From the NCBI GenBank assembly GCA_963772225.1, contig CAVYWD010000008.1:1-64000 (forward strand): DNA of 64,000 nucleotides, given 5' to 3'. Shown piece by piece: positions 63,834 through 64,000 of this stretch. This DNA comes from CAVYWD01 sp963772225 (GTDB lineage: Bacteria > Myxococcota > Myxococcia > Myxococcales > UBA5297). Each line of letters starts with the position of its first letter. The stretch's first letter is position 1. Position numbers and translations under genes: made by a program. Under the pieces are notes generated by a model. It saw only the letters and a list, made by a program, of their open reading frames with translations. It searched no databases and was not told where the DNA came from.

Positions 63834-64000
63834 AGCCCGCGCACGCATTGAAGCCGTGCACGGGCGCAACGAGCGCTCCCTGAACCCTGACAAAGCGACT
63901 CAGGACGAGGCTCGAGACCATCGGCAAGAGGCGCCGCCTGCGCCATGCGTGGCCTTCGCCCGGTGAAGCTCGGCAAGGAGCTCTTCGACCGGACCTCCAA
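63834..64000. other. Window end, no gene recognised
   Basis: Only short or repeat-derived frames. A hairpin (CCCGCGCACG with CGTGCACGGGC) lies at about 63836-63866. Confidence 0.3.

Noticed and set aside
1..64000. tRNA and rRNA genes
   Set aside because: No cloverleaf or rRNA-like stretch was recognised by eye; a covariance-model search would be decisive.

Overview
The window is GC-rich and codon-biased. Its contents (Rhs toxins, a Tad-type pseudopilin set, a WD40/NACHT pair, Ig-repeat lipoproteins, secreted Cys-rich and Ala/Asp-rich lipoproteins, a PabB-PabC fusion, AmgK/MurU-type recycling enzymes, a DUF2298 protein) look like a large-genome Myxococcota (deltaproteobacterial) chromosome. 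This assignment is inference from gene content; there is no rRNA or tRNA gene to confirm it.

Layout. (1) 0.1-8.1 kb, minus strand: a secreted full-length Rhs/YD-repeat protein with its own overlapping downstream gene (PH-like, probable immunity), then a displaced second Rhs tip carrying a different toxin and an overlapping lipoprotein gene, then a small secreted protein. (2) 8.1-12.3 kb: two complete insertion sequences with recognisable inverted repeats and target duplications. (3) 12.3-16.4 kb: decayed homocitrate synthase plus a GNAT gene, a transposon-related remnant, and a PabB-PabC fusion. (4) 17.2-24.0 kb, plus strand: a translationally coupled pair, calcineurin-like phosphoesterase-NACHT followed by a 1495-aa WD40 protein. 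It looks like a STAND machine split over two polypeptides and is the best candidate here for an undescribed defence or signalling system. (5) 24.1-28.7 kb: a lipoprotein with Ig-like repeats and a GH5-like domain, and a PDZ protein. (6) 28.8-35.7 kb: a tightly packed Tad-like operon (CpaC N-domain protein, TadE, TadG-like, TadE-like, Flp-like pilin and accessory proteins). (7) 36.9-38.3 kb: a secreted protein whose GH45 endoglucanase motifs appear in circularly permuted order. (8) 38.3-40.3 kb: a HipBA module between imperfect direct repeats. (9) 40.3-46.4 kb: DUF2298, L,D-transpeptidase, MurU-like and AmgK-like genes in one operon, with a divergent MupP-like phosphatase; together these fit cell-wall sugar recycling. 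(10) 46.4-52.4 kb: a nucleotidyltransferase pair, a coiled-coil zinc-ribbon membrane protein, a TetR regulator with matching operators before itself and an SDR-membrane fusion, and a GT-C-like membrane protein. (11) 52.8-64 kb: a mobile-element graveyard with IS91-family fragments, solo repeats, a RIT element (three tyrosine recombinases) itself hit by an IS4-like element, and a broken oxidoreductase of different base composition.

Six otherwise well-conserved genes are each interrupted by a single-base change next to a short homopolymer (near 2418, 7173, 45380, 47330, 58188 and 60526). This pattern suggests residual sequencing indels at least as strongly as true gene loss. By contrast, homocitrate synthase (nonsense codon plus a tandem duplication) and the oxidoreductase near 63.4 kb (exact 11-bp tandem duplication) look like real decay.
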